DNA of 8,395 bases from an uncultured Clostridia bacterium (GCA_934615145.1 CAKTTM010000070.1:1-8395), one strand, 5' to 3'. Shown: positions 1-7,766, numbered from the stretch's first letter. The notes: generated by a model from the letters alone, not told the origin. Translations and numbers: made by a program.

Positions 1-84
1 GTGTTGTAACAGACGCTCCCCGACAGGTTATGAAGTTAGTGCCGAAAGCTCAGTCGTCGCCGCCCGGCGCTCGCGGATGCTAAA

Positions 85-936
85 TCACCAGGTGATAGTA
101 TCTGGATCTGCCGAAAAGCCGACCACGCCCTTCAAGTCCGCGATCAACTGCACATCCTCTGGCGTCAGCTCAAAGTCGAAGACCTGGGCGTTCTCCTGGA
201 TGCGCGCGGGGGTGACGGACTTGGGCAGCGGCAAGTAGCCGCGCTGCAGGCTCCAGCGGATGGCGATCTGCGCGATGGACTTGCCGTACTTGCGGGCCAG
301 TTCCTTCATCTGGGGCACTTCCATCACCTTGCCCACGCCCAGCGGGCTGTAGGCCTCCAGCAGCATGCCCTTCTCGCGGCTGTAGTCCACCACCTCGTCC
401 TGGGTATCGCCAGGCGCCAGGCGGATCTGGTTGACCATGGGGGCGACGGTGGCGGTCTTCAATAGGGCTTCGATGTGGTGGGGGTGGAAATTGCTGATGC
501 CCACCGCGCGCAGCTTCTCCTCCTGGTAGAGCGTCTCAAAGGCGCGCCAGGTCTCGGCGTTCTGCTGCTCCCAGTCATCCTTGAACATCACCGGCCGCGG
601 CCAGTGGATCAAAAAGAGATCCATGTAGTCGGTCTGCAGCCGGTCCAGGCTCGCCTGGAAGGCATCGAGCGTCTGCTGATAGCCGCGGATGTTGTTGCCC
701 AGCTTTGAGGTAATGAAGACCTCGCTGCGGCTCAGGCCGCTGTCTTTCACGGCCTGGCCCACGCTTGCCTCATTGGCATAGCCCTGGGCGGTGTCGATAT
801 GGCGGTAGCCGGCCTCCAGCGCCGCCAGCACAGACTTGCGGGCCTCCTCGCCCTCCTCTACCTGCCAGGTGCCAAAGCCTATGCAGGGGATCTGGACGCC
901 ATTTGCCAGGATATAGGGATCGGTCAATGATTTCAT
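85..936 (-). CDS. Aldo/keto reductase (2,5-diketo-D-gluconate reductase-like)
   Basis: Cytosolic NAD(P)H-dependent reductase of aldehydes and ketones, 283 aa, full length for the small AKR families. The (beta/alpha)8 fold signature is visible. GFGTW lies at 20-24. GYRHIDTAQGYANE (43-56) carries the catalytic Asp48 and Tyr53. Lys78 is in ITSKLG, and His111 in LIHWPRP completes the Asp-Tyr-Lys-His tetrad. GISNF (about 146-150), the AYSPLG strand and the PLPKSVTPARIQEN cofactor-phosphate loop near the C-terminus follow in normal order. The start is supported by AAAGGAG (reverse strand, 944-950) 7 bases upstream of the ATG. It is transcribed divergently from the lactate operon, so it is not part of that unit. 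The physiological substrate cannot be told from sequence; methylglyoxal or sugar-derived carbonyls are usual for relatives. No clear terminator is seen in the 84 bases downstream. Family assignment is firm, substrate unknown. Confidence 0.93.
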   Translation of the reverse strand: MKSLTDPYILANGVQIPCIGFGTWQVEEGEEARKSVLAALEAGYRHIDTAQGYANEASVGQAVKDSGLSRSEVFITSKLGNNIRGYQQTLDAFQASLDRLQTDYMDLFLIHWPRPVMFKDDWEQQNAETWRAFETLYQEEKLRAVGISNFHPHHIEALLKTATVAPMVNQIRLAPGDTQDEVVDYSREKGMLLEAYSPLGVGKVMEVPQMKELARKYGKSIAQIAIRWSLQRGYLPLPKSVTPARIQENAQVFDFELTPEDVQLIADLKGVVGFSADPDTITW

Positions 937-965
937 GGTCGTGCTCCTTTGCGCGTATTGAGGCT

Positions 966-1018
966 CTAAGCCATATACATAGATGATAACCGCAAGGACG
1001 AGGGCTTAGTCATATACC
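966..1018. repeat. Inverted and direct repeat in the divergent promoter region
   Basis: CTAAGCC (966-972) and GGCTTAG (1003-1009) form a perfect 7-base inverted repeat with 30 bases between the arms. The same positions read as an imperfect direct repeat: CTAAGCCATATACA (966-979) against CTTAGTCATATACC (1005-1018), 11 of 14 identical, 39 bases apart. The location upstream of the reductase start and inside a divergent intergenic region suits a regulator binding site. No specific regulator family is recognised, so an operator role is inference. Confidence 0.4.
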
Positions 1019-1066
1019 AGAGATGCCGTTTGTTCGCGTAAGGCTTACTCGACAAAAAACTAACGC

Positions 1067-1096
1067 TTGACGCCTCCTTTTCTAATGTGGTAAGAA
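1067..1096 (+). promoter_or_regulatory. Weak candidate promoter for the lactate operon
   Basis: TTGACG at 1067-1072 is a good -35 match. The best-placed -10 is TAAGAA (1091-1096) after 18 bases, which is a poor match to TATAAT. If used, it would give a 5' leader of about 140 bases that includes the structured segment at 1158-1217. The weak -10 could mean activator dependence, but another promoter in the region is equally possible. Confidence 0.3.
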
Positions 1097-1157
1097 AGAC
1101 CGGAAAGAATGACAGATATAGAGGGAAGGAGGTCACTCACTTCATATTTCCGGACAC

Positions 1158-1217
1158 GCCTTGGGTTTACTAAGGCATTTTACGCCTGCCTAAAGGCTGC
1201 CCAAATGCCTACCTTAG
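1158..1217 (+). promoter_or_regulatory. Structured 5' leader with competing hairpins before etfB
   Basis: AGGCATTT (1173-1180) and AAATGCCT (1203-1210) form a perfect 8-base inverted repeat; its loop can fold again through GCCT (1184-1187) and AGGC (1194-1197). An alternative longer pairing joins CTAAGG (1170-1175) to CCTTAG (1212-1217) and CATTT (1176-1180) to AAATG (1203-1207), with a 4-base bulge. A third, mutually exclusive hairpin pairs GCCTT (1158-1162) with AAGGC (1172-1176) and is followed by ATTTT. The structure ends 8 bases before the GGAGG (1226-1230) of etfB. It could act on translation, mRNA stability or attenuation. It matches no riboswitch class I recognise. Confidence 0.45.
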
Positions 1218-1242
1218 AAAAGTGTGGAGGGAAGAACAGATC

Positions 1243-2046
1243 ATGAACATCATCGTGGCAATCAAACAGGTGCCAGAGACCAGCAATGTCAAAATGGATC
1301 CGGTAACGGGAACCATGATTCGCGAAGGCGTCGAGAGCATCATCAACCCCTTGGATCTATACGCCATCGAGGCGGCAAACCAGCTCAAGGAAGCGCACGG
1401 CGGTAAGGTGACGGTGGTCACCATGGGGCCGATGAATGCTGAAAAGGCGCTCAAGGAAGCCATCGCCATGGGCTGCGACGACGCCGTGCTGATTTCAGAC
1501 CGTGCCTTTGCCGGCGCAGACACCTGGAGCACCTCCTATGTGCTGGCCAAGGCCATCCAGGACATCGGCGCCTTTGATCTCATACTCTGTGGTGAGCGCG
1601 CCACCGACGGCGACACGGGCCAGGTGGGCCCCAACATCGCTGCCGCACTGGATGTGCCCATGGCTACCTATGTCAGCGAGATCGAGTCGGCCGACCCGGC
1701 CGCGGGCGAGCTGCTAGTCTGGCGTATGACGGAGTACGGCTACGAAAAGCTGCAGCTACCCCTGCCCGCTTTGCTGACAGTAGTCAAGGAGATCAGTTTC
1801 CCCAGGCTGCCCACCCTGCGAGGCAAGCAGCGCGCCCGCTCAGCGGACATCAAGGTGCTCAGTTCCGCCAACATGGAGGTGGAAAAGGACAAGATCGGCC
1901 TGAAGGGCTCCCCCACGCGCGTGATTAAGATCGAAACGCCCAAGGTTACCCGCGGCGGCACCATCGTCAAGCCTGCCGATGACAATGCCCTTGAGGAAGC
2001 GGTGGACAAGCTGATCGATTTCCTCAAAGTCAAAGAGATTATCTGA
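1243..2046 (+). CDS. etfB: Electron transfer flavoprotein, beta subunit (LctB-like)
   Basis: 267 aa, normal length for EtfB. It forms a cytosolic heterodimer with the next gene product and carries electrons between the flavin dehydrogenase, NAD and ferredoxin. In bifurcating members this subunit holds the bifurcating FAD and the NAD(H) site. Visible marks are the N-terminal IIVAIKQVPET strand, the flavin-binding stretch CGERATDGDTGQVGP at 116-130, and VKEISFPRLPTLRG (181-194) near the C-terminal arm. The DGDTGQVGP form resembles bifurcating Etfs of anaerobes more than the mitochondrial type (family knowledge). The ATG at 1243 is chosen because homologues begin at MNIIVAIKQ and GGAGG (1226-1230) sits 12 bases upstream. 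An in-frame GTG at 1222 overlaps that Shine-Dalgarno and is unlikely. The gene is first in the lactate operon, 11 bases before etfA if the latter starts at 2058. Confidence 0.95.
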   Translation: MNIIVAIKQVPETSNVKMDPVTGTMIREGVESIINPLDLYAIEAANQLKEAHGGKVTVVTMGPMNAEKALKEAIAMGCDDAVLISDRAFAGADTWSTSYVLAKAIQDIGAFDLILCGERATDGDTGQVGPNIAAALDVPMATYVSEIESADPAAGELLVWRMTEYGYEKLQLPLPALLTVVKEISFPRLPTLRGKQRARSADIKVLSSANMEVEKDKIGLKGSPTRVIKIETPKVTRGGTIVKPADDNALEEAVDKLIDFLKVKEII

Positions 2047-2057
2047 AGGAGGCAATG

Positions 2058-3059
2058 ATGACACACCAAGGCGTATGGACCATCGCGGAAGCGCATGAAG
2101 GCAAACTGAGAACCGTATCATATGAGCTGCTGGCCCGCGGCCGCAAGTTGGCTGACGATCTGGGGCAGGAGCTGGTCTCTGTGCTCATCAGCGGCAAGGT
2201 GGAGGAAAGCGAGCTGCAACAGCTCATCGCCCGCGGCGCCGACCGCGTGCTGGTCGTTTTCGACGAATGGCTGGACAGCTTTATCGCTGAGACCTATTCC
2301 AATGTGCTGTGCGATCTGATCACCACCAGGCGGCCCGAGATCGTGCTGGCTGCTGCTACCTTCAATGGCCGCACACTGCTGCCCCACGCGGCGATGCGCC
2401 TGCATGTGGGCCTGACGGCCGACTGCACAGGCCTGGCCATCGACCCCACCACAAAGGATCTGCTGCAGACCAGGCCCGCCATCGGCGGCAACATACTGGC
2501 CACCATCAAGTCGCCCGATCATCGCCCGCAGATGGCGACGGTCAGGCCCAAGTCGACCAAGCCGCTGGAAAAGGACGCCTCGCGCCAGGGTGAGATCGAG
2601 TATGTACCCTTCCGCACCGCCTGGGTGGACAGCAGGGTGAAGAAGCTGGCCGTGCGCGTGGACAACGAGGAAGATGTCAACATCCAGGAGGCCGATGTGG
2701 TGGTCGCCGGTGGCCGCGGCATGAAGAAGGCAGAAAACTTTAAGCTGCTGCACACGCTGGCCAAGACCCTTGGCGGCGTTGTGGGCGCCTCGCGCGACGC
2801 GGTGGACCGCGGCTGGGCCAAGTATCCCCAGCAGGTCGGCCTGTCGGGCAAGACGGTCACGCCCAAGCTCTATGTCGCGGTGGGCGTGTCGGGCGCCATC
2901 CAGCACTTGGCGGGCATGAAAACCTCCGACCACATTATCGCTATCAACGCCAACGAGGACGCGACCATCTTCCAGGTCGCCGACTACGGCATCGTGGCAG
3001 ATCTGTTTGATGTGCTGCCCTTGCTCAACAAGAAACTGGAAGAGGAGGTTTCAAAATGA
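2058..3059 (+). CDS. etfA: Electron transfer flavoprotein, alpha subunit (LctC-like, no ferredoxin domain)
   Basis: About 333 aa; partner of EtfB and binder of the electron-shuttling FAD. The N-terminal Etf domain (roughly 1-190) is followed by the conserved C-terminal FAD domain: VVAGGRGMK (216-224), [11 protein letters not shown] (244-254), [25 protein letters not shown] (260-284) and [19 protein letters not shown] (297-314), numbered from the ATG at 2055. Two ATGs are adjacent (2055, 2058). AAGGAGG at 2046-2052 is only 2 bases from the first and 5 from the second, so 2058 is preferred. The protein begins directly with the Etf fold ([20 protein letters not shown]) and has no Cys-rich ferredoxin-like extension, unlike what is described for LctC and CarE of A. 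woodii. It therefore looks more like the EtfA of Acidaminococcus or Megasphaera. The stop overlaps the next start by ATGA, implying translational coupling. Confidence 0.95.
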   Translation: MTHQGVWTIAEAHEGKLRTVSYELLARGRKLADDLGQELVSVLISGKVEESELQQLIARGADRVLVVFDEWLDSFIAETYSNVLCDLITTRRPEIVLAAATFNGRTLLPHAAMRLHVGLTADCTGLAIDPTTKDLLQTRPAIGGNILATIKSPDHRPQMATVRPKSTKPLEKDASRQGEIEYVPFRTAWVDSRVKKLAVRVDNEEDVNIQEADVVVAGGRGMKKAENFKLLHTLAKTLGGVVGASRDAVDRGWAKYPQQVGLSGKTVTPKLYVAVGVSGAIQHLAGMKTSDHIIAINANEDATIFQVADYGIVADLFDVLPLLNKKLEEEVSK

Positions 3060-4480
3060 AATACGGACGGATTACGCCCGAGATTGTCAAGGAACTGGAA
3101 GCCATCGTAGGCGCCCGCAATGTCATCATGGATGAGGAGGCAATGCTGCCCTACTCCCATGACGAGACCCCCGCAGACCAGTACGGTTCGATGCCCGGCG
3201 TCGTCGTGATGCCTACCAGCACCCAACAGGTGGCCGATCTGGTCAAACTGGCCAACAAATACCTGATCCCCATCACGCCCCGCGGCGCGGGCTCGGGCCT
3301 GTCGGGTGGCGCCATCCCCATCTATGGCGGCATCCTGATGACGCTGGAGAAGATGAACAAGGTGCTGGAGATCGACTACGCCAACATGATGATCGTGGTG
3401 GAGCCGGGCCTGGTGACCAACGAAATCAATGGCCTGGTGGCCGACCACGGGCTCTTCTTCGCTGGCTATCCCATGAGCCTGGAGAGCTGCTTTGTCGGCG
3501 GCAATATCGCCGAGAACGCCGGCGGCGGCAAGGCGGTCAAGTACGGTGTCACTGGCCAGTACATCGTCGGCATGGAGATGGTCACACCAGAGGGCGACAT
3601 CGTGATGCTGGGCGGCAAGAATGTTAAGGACGTCACTGGCTATGACCTCAAGAAGTTGATGGTCGGCTCAGAGGGCACGCTGGGCATTGTGACCAAGGCC
3701 ATCATCAAGCTTTCCCCCAAGCCCAAGTACCAAAGCGATCTGCTGGTGCTCTTTGAGGATGTCGACACGGCCATTGCGGCAGTGCCCGTCATTTTCTCCA
3801 AGGCTGGCATCACGCCCACCTCCATTGAGTTCATGGACAAGGCCAGCGTGCACACCTCCTGCAACTACCTAAACGAGCATCTGCCCTACCAGCAGGCGGG
3901 TTCCATGCTGTTGGTCAGCGTCGACGGCACGGAGAAGGAGCAGGTGGACCTGGACGCCGAGCGCATCGGCGAGTTGCTGATGAAGCATGATGCCATCGAG
4001 GTCTATGTGGCTGACAACTATACGACCCAGGAGCGCGTGTGGTCAGTGCGGCGCAATATCGCCGAGGCCTTCAAGGTCTACTCGCCCCACCAGAGCCTGG
4101 AGGACATCGTGGTGCCCATCGGGGCCATCCCCACTTTGATGCCCAAGGTGGCCGCCATCTCCAAGAAGTACGACATCGCCATGCCCACCTATGGCCACGC
4201 GGGCGACGGCAACCTGCATACCACACTGGTGAAGAACCCGGAGCATACCATGGAGCAGTGGTATGAGATCGAGGAGAAGGCGCTGGTAGAGCTCTACGAC
4301 GCCGTGCACAGTATTGGCGGCAAGCTGTCCGGCGAGCATGGCATCGGCATCAAGCGCAAGAAGTATATGGAAAGCCTGATGGATCCGGTGGAACTGAAGA
4401 TGATGCGCAGCATCAAGCGTGCGCTTGACCCCAACAACATCATGAACCCCGGCAAGATGTTCGACCTGGAGCCCGCCTAA
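3056..4480 (+). CDS. lctD: FAD-linked D-lactate dehydrogenase (GlcD/LctD family)
   Basis: 474 aa, typical for GlcD/LctD. It oxidises D-lactate (or a related 2-hydroxyacid) to pyruvate and passes electrons to EtfAB. The FAD-binding PCMH domain covers about 45-220: PGVVVMPTSTQQV, the pyrophosphate loop PRGAGSGLSGG (75-85), CFVGGNIAENAGGGKAVKYG (145-164) and GSEGTLGIVT (204-213). The FAD-oxidase C domain covers about 225-470. Its HAGDGNLH (381-388) and GEHGIG (426-431) supply His381, His388 and Glu427, the positions that bind the active-site metal in related 2-hydroxyacid dehydrogenases; NIMNPGKMF closes the protein. Start: AGAGGAGG (3041-3048) lies 7 bases upstream of the ATG, which overlaps the etfA stop by four bases. 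The overlap with etfA, and the racemase and permease downstream, make lactate much more likely than glycolate. D-specificity is inferred from family and the racemase. Confidence 0.93.
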   Translation: MKYGRITPEIVKELEAIVGARNVIMDEEAMLPYSHDETPADQYGSMPGVVVMPTSTQQVADLVKLANKYLIPITPRGAGSGLSGGAIPIYGGILMTLEKMNKVLEIDYANMMIVVEPGLVTNEINGLVADHGLFFAGYPMSLESCFVGGNIAENAGGGKAVKYGVTGQYIVGMEMVTPEGDIVMLGGKNVKDVTGYDLKKLMVGSEGTLGIVTKAIIKLSPKPKYQSDLLVLFEDVDTAIAAVPVIFSKAGITPTSIEFMDKASVHTSCNYLNEHLPYQQAGSMLLVSVDGTEKEQVDLDAERIGELLMKHDAIEVYVADNYTTQERVWSVRRNIAEAFKVYSPHQSLEDIVVPIGAIPTLMPKVAAISKKYDIAMPTYGHAGDGNLHTTLVKNPEHTMEQWYEIEEKALVELYDAVHSIGGKLSGEHGIGIKRKKYMESLMDPVELKMMRSIKRALDPNNIMNPGKMFDLEPA

Positions 4481-4671
4481 CAGAACGATTAAGAAAGTGC
4501 AGGCCATTGCCTGGGCCTTTAGAGGCACTGCTTAGCTCAAGCCAAGGCGCAGCATTGTCTGCGGCCGGTGCAGGGGCGATGCGGGGGCGCAGCTTGTGCT
4601 ACGCGCTAAAGGATCGGCCTATGGAGCGCTTGCGATTGCGTTCTACATAAACTAAGAGAAGGAGGATCAAG
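4481..4671. other. Non-coding gap with a bulged hairpin (dehydrogenase / racemase)
   Basis: 191 bases without a supportable gene. AGTGC (4496-4500) plus AGGCC (4501-4505) can pair with GGCCT (4514-4518) and GCACT (4525-4529), giving two 5-base helices around an 8-base loop with a 6-base bulge on the 3' side. Only three Ts follow the inner helix, so this is not a good intrinsic terminator; transcript processing or stabilisation is possible. A second weak hairpin, GCTT...AAGC, lies at about 4531-4543. No convincing promoter for the racemase gene is seen, so it is probably co-transcribed. Confidence 0.5.
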
Positions 4672-5943
4672 GTGCACATCAAACTACCCTACGGCAAGGG
4701 CCATCAGGCGCTGCATGTGGAAGAGGGCCATCTGGCCGCTGTCCTGCTGTCCAAGGCCCATGAGTATGTGGCGGAGCAGAGCGAGGAGGCTCTGGTGCGT
4801 GAAGCCCTGGCCAACCCGATCGGCTCTCCTGGGCTCAGAGAGCTGGCGCAGGGCAAGGAAAACATCGTCATCATCTCCAGCGACCACACCCGCCCTGTGC
4901 CTTCGCATGTCATCATGCCCATTGTGCTGGATGAACTGCGCCAGGCCAACCCCAATGCCAGGATCACCATCCTGGTGGCGACAGGCTTCCACCGCGCCAG
5001 CACTGACAAAGAACTGCGCGCCAAGTACGGCGACTGGATCGTGGACAATGTAAACATCCACATGCACGACAGCGTCAACGATGAGATGGTGGATATGGGC
5101 CTGCTGCCCTCTGGCGGCAAGCTCATCCTCAACAAGGTGGCGGCGGATGCCGACCTGCTCATCGGCGAGGGCTTCATCGAGCCACACTTCTTCGCCGGCT
5201 TCTCTGGCGGGCGCAAGAGCGTGCTGCCAGGCGTGGTCAGCTACAAGACGGTGCTGGCCAATCACTGCGCTGAGTTCATCGCCTCTGCCTATGCCCGCAC
5301 AGGCGTGCTGGAAAACAATCCCCTGCACAGGGACATGCTGCACGCGGCCAAGGTGGCCAATCTGGGCTTCATTATCAATGTGGTTATCAATGCGGACAAG
5401 AAGATCATCAAGGCCTTCGCCGGTGACAGGGTGCAGGCGCACCTGCAAGGCTGTGACTTCGTACGCGAGCTGGCCGGTGTCAAGCGCGTGGAGGCCGACA
5501 TCGCCGTCACCACCAATGGCGGCTATCCTCTTGACCAGAACATCTATCAGGCGGTCAAAGGCATGACGGCAGCGGAAGCCACTGTCAGAGAGGGAGGGGT
5601 TATCATCATCGCCGCGGAGTGCAGTGATGGACATGGCGGCCAGGCCTTCTTTGACACCTTCAACCAGGCATCTGGCCCCAAAGAGGTGATGGACAGCATC
5701 ATTGTCACACCCATGGACAAGACCATCCCCGATCAGTGGGAATCCCAGATACTGGCCCGCATTCTGCTCAAGCACGAGGTCATCATGGTCACGGACGCAC
5801 CCAGGGAAATGGTGCAGGCCATGCACATGCGCTACGCGGACAGCGTACAGGAGGCGATGGAGATTGCCAAGGGCATTGTCGCCAAAGATGACTATCGTGT
5901 CACGGTCATCCCAGACGGCGTCTCGGTCATTGTGGGCGCCTGA
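4672..5943 (+). CDS. larA: Nickel-pincer lactate racemase (LarA/LctF family)
   Basis: 423 aa, about the length of Lactobacillus plantarum LarA. It interconverts L- and D-lactate in the cytosol using the nickel-pincer nucleotide, a cofactor made by LarB, LarC and LarE, none of which is in this window. Catalytic positions are conserved: SSDHTRPVPS (69-78), His107 in VATGFHRAS, His172 in EPHFFAGFSGG, Lys182 in GGRKSVLPG (the lysine that holds the cofactor) and His198 in LANHCAEF. These match His108, His174, Lys184 and His200 of the L. plantarum enzyme. The start is GTG, with AAGGAGG (4659-4665) 6 bases upstream. Beside a D-lactate dehydrogenase it lets the cell use both lactate isomers. Other members of the LarA superfamily racemise different 2-hydroxyacids, so substrate rests on context. 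Confidence 0.92.
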   Translation: MHIKLPYGKGHQALHVEEGHLAAVLLSKAHEYVAEQSEEALVREALANPIGSPGLRELAQGKENIVIISSDHTRPVPSHVIMPIVLDELRQANPNARITILVATGFHRASTDKELRAKYGDWIVDNVNIHMHDSVNDEMVDMGLLPSGGKLILNKVAADADLLIGEGFIEPHFFAGFSGGRKSVLPGVVSYKTVLANHCAEFIASAYARTGVLENNPLHRDMLHAAKVANLGFIINVVINADKKIIKAFAGDRVQAHLQGCDFVRELAGVKRVEADIAVTTNGGYPLDQNIYQAVKGMTAAEATVREGGVIIIAAECSDGHGGQAFFDTFNQASGPKEVMDSIIVTPMDKTIPDQWESQILARILLKHEVIMVTDAPREMVQAMHMRYADSVQEAMEIAKGIVAKDDYRVTVIPDGVSVIVGA

Positions 5944-6024
5944 CAACCATCAGCCGGTCGCCCGGCGGCGACACAAACAGGATAGAAAATGGTATGAGTA
6001 AATAACCGTATAGGAGGCTTCTCC
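5944..6024 (+). other. Intergenic spacer with a GC-rich hairpin (racemase / permease)
   Basis: The 81-base spacer contains a perfect hairpin: GTCGCC (5957-5962), tetraloop CGGC (5963-5966), GGCGAC (5967-5972). No T run follows, so it is not a terminator. It could stabilise or mark a processing point that sets permease dosage relative to the enzymes. The permease ribosome binding site AGGAGG is at 6012-6017. Confidence 0.5.
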
Positions 6025-7716
6025 ATGAGTCCCATTCTATACCCCATTCTGGCTTTCCTGCCCATCGTACTGACCATCGTGCTGATGGTATGGATGAACA
6101 AGCCCGCCAAAGTGGCGCTCCCCATTGCCTGGCTGCTGGCAGCCGTTATCGGCCTGACTGCCTGGCAGATGGACTTCATGAAGGTGCTGGGCTTCTCCGT
6201 CTTTGGCCTGCTCAAGGCGATCGATGTGCTGCTGATCATTTTCGGCGCCATCCTGATCCTTAACACCCTCAAGAAATCGGGCGCCATGAGCGTCATCAGC
6301 AATGGCTTCAACAACATCAGCAAGGACCGCCGTGTCCAGGCCATCATCATCGGCTGGATGTTCGGCGCCTTCATTGAGGGCGCGGCGGGTTTTGGCACGC
6401 CGGCAGCTCTGGCAGCGCCCCTGCTGGTGGGCCTTGGCTTTCCGGCGGTGGCCGCGGCCATGGTCGGCCTGATCATGAACTCCACCCCTGTGTCCTTTGG
6501 CGCGGTGGGCACCCCCGTCGCCATGACGATGTCGGTGCTGTCAAGCACACTGCAAAACCTGGGCGTGGACCCTGCCATCTTTGAAAAGAACATCGTCCTC
6601 TTCACCGCGCTGGGCCACGGCATCGTGGGTACCTTTATCCCGCTGCTGGTGATCTGCCTGATGACCAAACTGTTTGGCAAGAACAGGAAGTTCTCCGAGG
6701 GCCTCAAGGCCGCGCCCTTTGCGATATTCGCGGGCCTGGCTTTCACCGTGCCCTATATCCTCATCGCGATGCTGTTTGGCCGCGACCTGCCCTCCCTGCT
6801 GGGCGGGCTGATCGGTCTGGTGATCGTGGTGCTGGCAGCTCAGAAAGGCTTCCTGGTGCCCAAGGATGTCTGGGAGTTCCCCAACAAGTCTGAGTGGGAT
6901 GCCGACTGGACGGGCGGCGAGATTGAACCCAACAAGCCCTCCGATATGCCGCTGGTCAAGGCCTGGATGCCCTATGTGATCATCGCGGCGATCCTGGTCG
7001 TCACCCGCATCCCGCAGCTGGGGCTGAAGGCATGGCTGAATACGCTGCTCATCAGCATACCCAATGTGCTGGGCTCGGGGCTGAACTATTCGCTGCCCTG
7101 GGCCTACAACCCCGGCATCATCCCCTTCATCCTGGTGGCGCTGTTGACCTTCGTCATCCACGGCCTGAAGGGCAGTGAGATCAAGGAAGTGCTCAGCTCC
7201 ACCGGCAAGCAGCTGCTGGGCGCGGCGATCGCGCTATTCGCGGGCGTGGCCATGGTGCAGCTGATGCTTAACTCCAGTGTCAATAACGGCAGCCTGCCCA
7301 GCATGATGACCAGCATGGCCAAGGCGCTGGCCGACCTCTCAGGCAACTTCTATGTGCTGGTAGCCCCCTTCATCGGTGTGCTGGGCGCATTCATGTCCGG
7401 TTCCAACACAGTATCCAACAACCTGTTTGCGGGCCTGCAGTTTGAGGCCGCCAACATCCTCAACATGTCCGAGGTGCTGATCGTGGCGCTTCAGATCATG
7501 GGCGGTGCCATTGGCAACATGATCTGCGTCAACAACGTGGTGGCCGTGTCCGCTACGGTGGCGATCACGGGCAAGGAAGGTAAGTTGATCCGCACCAACA
7601 TGCGCCCGATGATCATCTACTCCGTGGGCGCCATCATCGTCATCGGCGTACTGCTGCTGATGGGTGTCGATCCCGTCCCGATCGCGCCTGCGGTCTCCGT
7701 ACCGCCTGTCGTCTGA
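6025..7716 (+). CDS. lctP: L-lactate permease family transporter (LctP)
   Basis: 563 aa, the usual size of the LctP family. An integral inner-membrane carrier importing lactate (glycolate in some relatives), probably with protons. Many hydrophobic helices are visible, beginning with about 5-23 and 28-46 and ending with about 529-547. Family signatures are [16 protein letters not shown] (114-129), [15 protein letters not shown] (151-165), [19 protein letters not shown] (454-472) and [12 protein letters not shown] (497-508). A hydrophilic loop lies at about 275-312. Start: ATG with AGGAGG (6012-6017) 7 bases upstream. It is the last gene of the unit and is followed by a strong terminator. In A. 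woodii the permease precedes the racemase; here the order is reversed. Confidence 0.95.
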   Translation: MSPILYPILAFLPIVLTIVLMVWMNKPAKVALPIAWLLAAVIGLTAWQMDFMKVLGFSVFGLLKAIDVLLIIFGAILILNTLKKSGAMSVISNGFNNISKDRRVQAIIIGWMFGAFIEGAAGFGTPAALAAPLLVGLGFPAVAAAMVGLIMNSTPVSFGAVGTPVAMTMSVLSSTLQNLGVDPAIFEKNIVLFTALGHGIVGTFIPLLVICLMTKLFGKNRKFSEGLKAAPFAIFAGLAFTVPYILIAMLFGRDLPSLLGGLIGLVIVVLAAQKGFLVPKDVWEFPNKSEWDADWTGGEIEPNKPSDMPLVKAWMPYVIIAAILVVTRIPQLGLKAWLNTLLISIPNVLGSGLNYSLPWAYNPGIIPFILVALLTFVIHGLKGSEIKEVLSSTGKQLLGAAIALFAGVAMVQLMLNSSVNNGSLPSMMTSMAKALADLSGNFYVLVAPFIGVLGAFMSGSNTVSNNLFAGLQFEAANILNMSEVLIVALQIMGGAIGNMICVNNVVAVSATVAITGKEGKLIRTNMRPMIIYSVGAIIVIGVLLLMGVDPVPIAPAVSVPPVV

Positions 7717-7730
7717 TCCCTTTCACTGAC

Positions 7731-7766
7731 AGCCGCCATCGGGTCAAGCCGGTGGCGGCTTTGCCC
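7731..7766 (+). terminator. Intrinsic terminator of the lactate operon
   Basis: AGCCGCCATCGG (7731-7742) pairs along its full length with CCGGTGGCGGCT (7749-7760), allowing one T-G wobble: a 12-base-pair GC-rich stem with the 6-base loop GTCAAG. TTTGCCCTTT follows immediately, an interrupted U tract. It starts 14 bases after the permease stop and separates the lactate unit from the next promoter. Confidence 0.8.

Larger units (their letters stand above)
937..1242. other. Divergent intergenic region (reductase / lactate operon)
   Basis: A 306-base region without a convincing gene. It must hold the promoters of both flanking units. The half near the reductase (966-1018) carries a 7-base inverted repeat and an imperfect 14-base direct repeat, both annotated separately. 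A short palindrome, GTAAG-G-CTTAC, lies at 1038-1048. The half near etfB (1158-1217) is dense in alternating GCCT and AGGC arms able to form competing hairpins. An AAGGAGG at 1125-1131 looks like a ribosome binding site but no start codon follows at a usable distance, so no small gene is called. Confidence 0.6.

Noticed and set aside
85..936. Aldo/keto reductase as a member of the lactate pathway
   Set aside because: It is divergently transcribed and no sequence feature ties it to lactate; a methylglyoxal link would be speculation.
1125..1160. AAGGAGG at 1125-1131 as the ribosome site of a small leader peptide before etfB
   Set aside because: No ATG, GTG or TTG lies at a workable distance after it and no short frame of convincing composition follows.
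2118..2933. 271-codon minus-strand frame opposite etfA
   Set aside because: Shadow of etfA with low-complexity, antisense-type composition (rich in Gly, Gln, His, Val); no recognisable family.
4501..4520. AGGCC/GGCCT hairpin followed by TTT as an intrinsic terminator after the dehydrogenase
   Set aside because: Only 5 pairs and three Ts; too weak, and the genes after it belong to the same pathway.
4684..5946. 420-codon open frame on the minus strand opposite the racemase gene
   Set aside because: It mirrors a well-conserved LarA gene on the plus strand; its His/Asp/Val/Gly-rich translation is typical of the antisense of GC-rich codons and shows no domain or ribosome site.
5892..6746. 284-codon minus-strand frame opposite the permease start
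   Set aside because: Shadow of the LctP gene; it crosses the racemase/permease boundary, which a real gene there would be unlikely to do.
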